DNA from: Thermotoga sp.
GTDB taxonomy: Bacteria > Thermotogota > Thermotogae > B3-G13
Length of the DNA stretch: 6,289 nucleotides
Assembly: GCA_003641555.1 (NCBI GenBank)
Contig: QNAT01000078.1
Span: forward strand, 1-6,289
Direction: 5' to 3'
Shown piece after piece: positions 6,243 to 6,289 of this stretch; position 1 is the stretch's first letter, and each line of letters starts with the position of its first letter. The notes below the pieces were generated by a model, which was not told where the DNA came from, searched no databases, and worked only from the letters and a program-made list of their open reading frames with translations. A program made the position numbers and the translations under genes.

Positions 6243-6289
6243 ATTGTTTTCTTGTAAAAGTAATTTCTTCTTTTTTATGGTAAATAACC

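Noticed and set aside
1..6289. CRISPR array, tRNA/rRNA, insertion sequence or defence system
   Set aside because: No direct repeat series, no tRNA-like cloverleaf, no transposase or nuclease frame was seen; nearly every base belongs to the seven metabolic and transport genes.

Overview
The window is a single-direction catabolic and uptake gene cluster. All seven genes lie on the minus strand and are transcribed from right (about 6240) to left (1). Transcription order is: RpiR-type regulator, DHDPS/KDG-aldolase-family lyase, PfkB sugar kinase 1, PfkB sugar kinase 2, then a tripartite tricarboxylate-type transporter as binding protein (TctC), small membrane protein (TctB) and large membrane protein (TctA). 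TctA runs off the left edge. Gaps between genes are 20, 15, 5, 19, 49 and 13 bases, so one polycistronic operon is the simplest reading. No gap exceeds 50 bases and no mobile element, RNA gene or CRISPR array is visible.

How the genes fit together (inference from families): TctC captures a small carboxylated solute outside the membrane and TctA/TctB import it. Both kinases carry the residue pattern known to bind 2-keto-3-deoxygluconate (KDG) in KDG kinases. The lyase keeps the Schiff-base lysine and catalytic tyrosine of the pyruvate-dependent aldolase superfamily. The RpiR protein has an N-terminal HTH and a C-terminal SIS sugar-phosphate domain. Together this suggests import and breakdown of a sugar acid through a 2-keto-3-deoxy intermediate to pyruvate plus a C3 aldehyde, controlled by a phosphorylated intermediate. 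No sugar-acid dehydratase or dehydrogenase lies in the window, so the exact substrate cannot be read here.

Organism: the DNA is A+T-rich with strong AAGGAGG-type ribosome sites and tight spacing. The style suits an anaerobic bacterium such as Thermotogota or Clostridia; this is a low-confidence guess without a marker gene.

The most distinctive non-coding element is a perfect 15-bp hairpin filling the tctC-tctB gap (1511-1544). It holds the only SD-like sequence near tctB and is crossed by a nine-codon mini-ORF. A weaker terminator-like hairpin overlaps the end of kinase 2, just before tctC. Overall this is a coherent but fairly ordinary metabolic operon. The tandem, divergent KDG-kinase pair and the hairpin are the parts most worth following up; I see no sign of a defence or otherwise exotic system.
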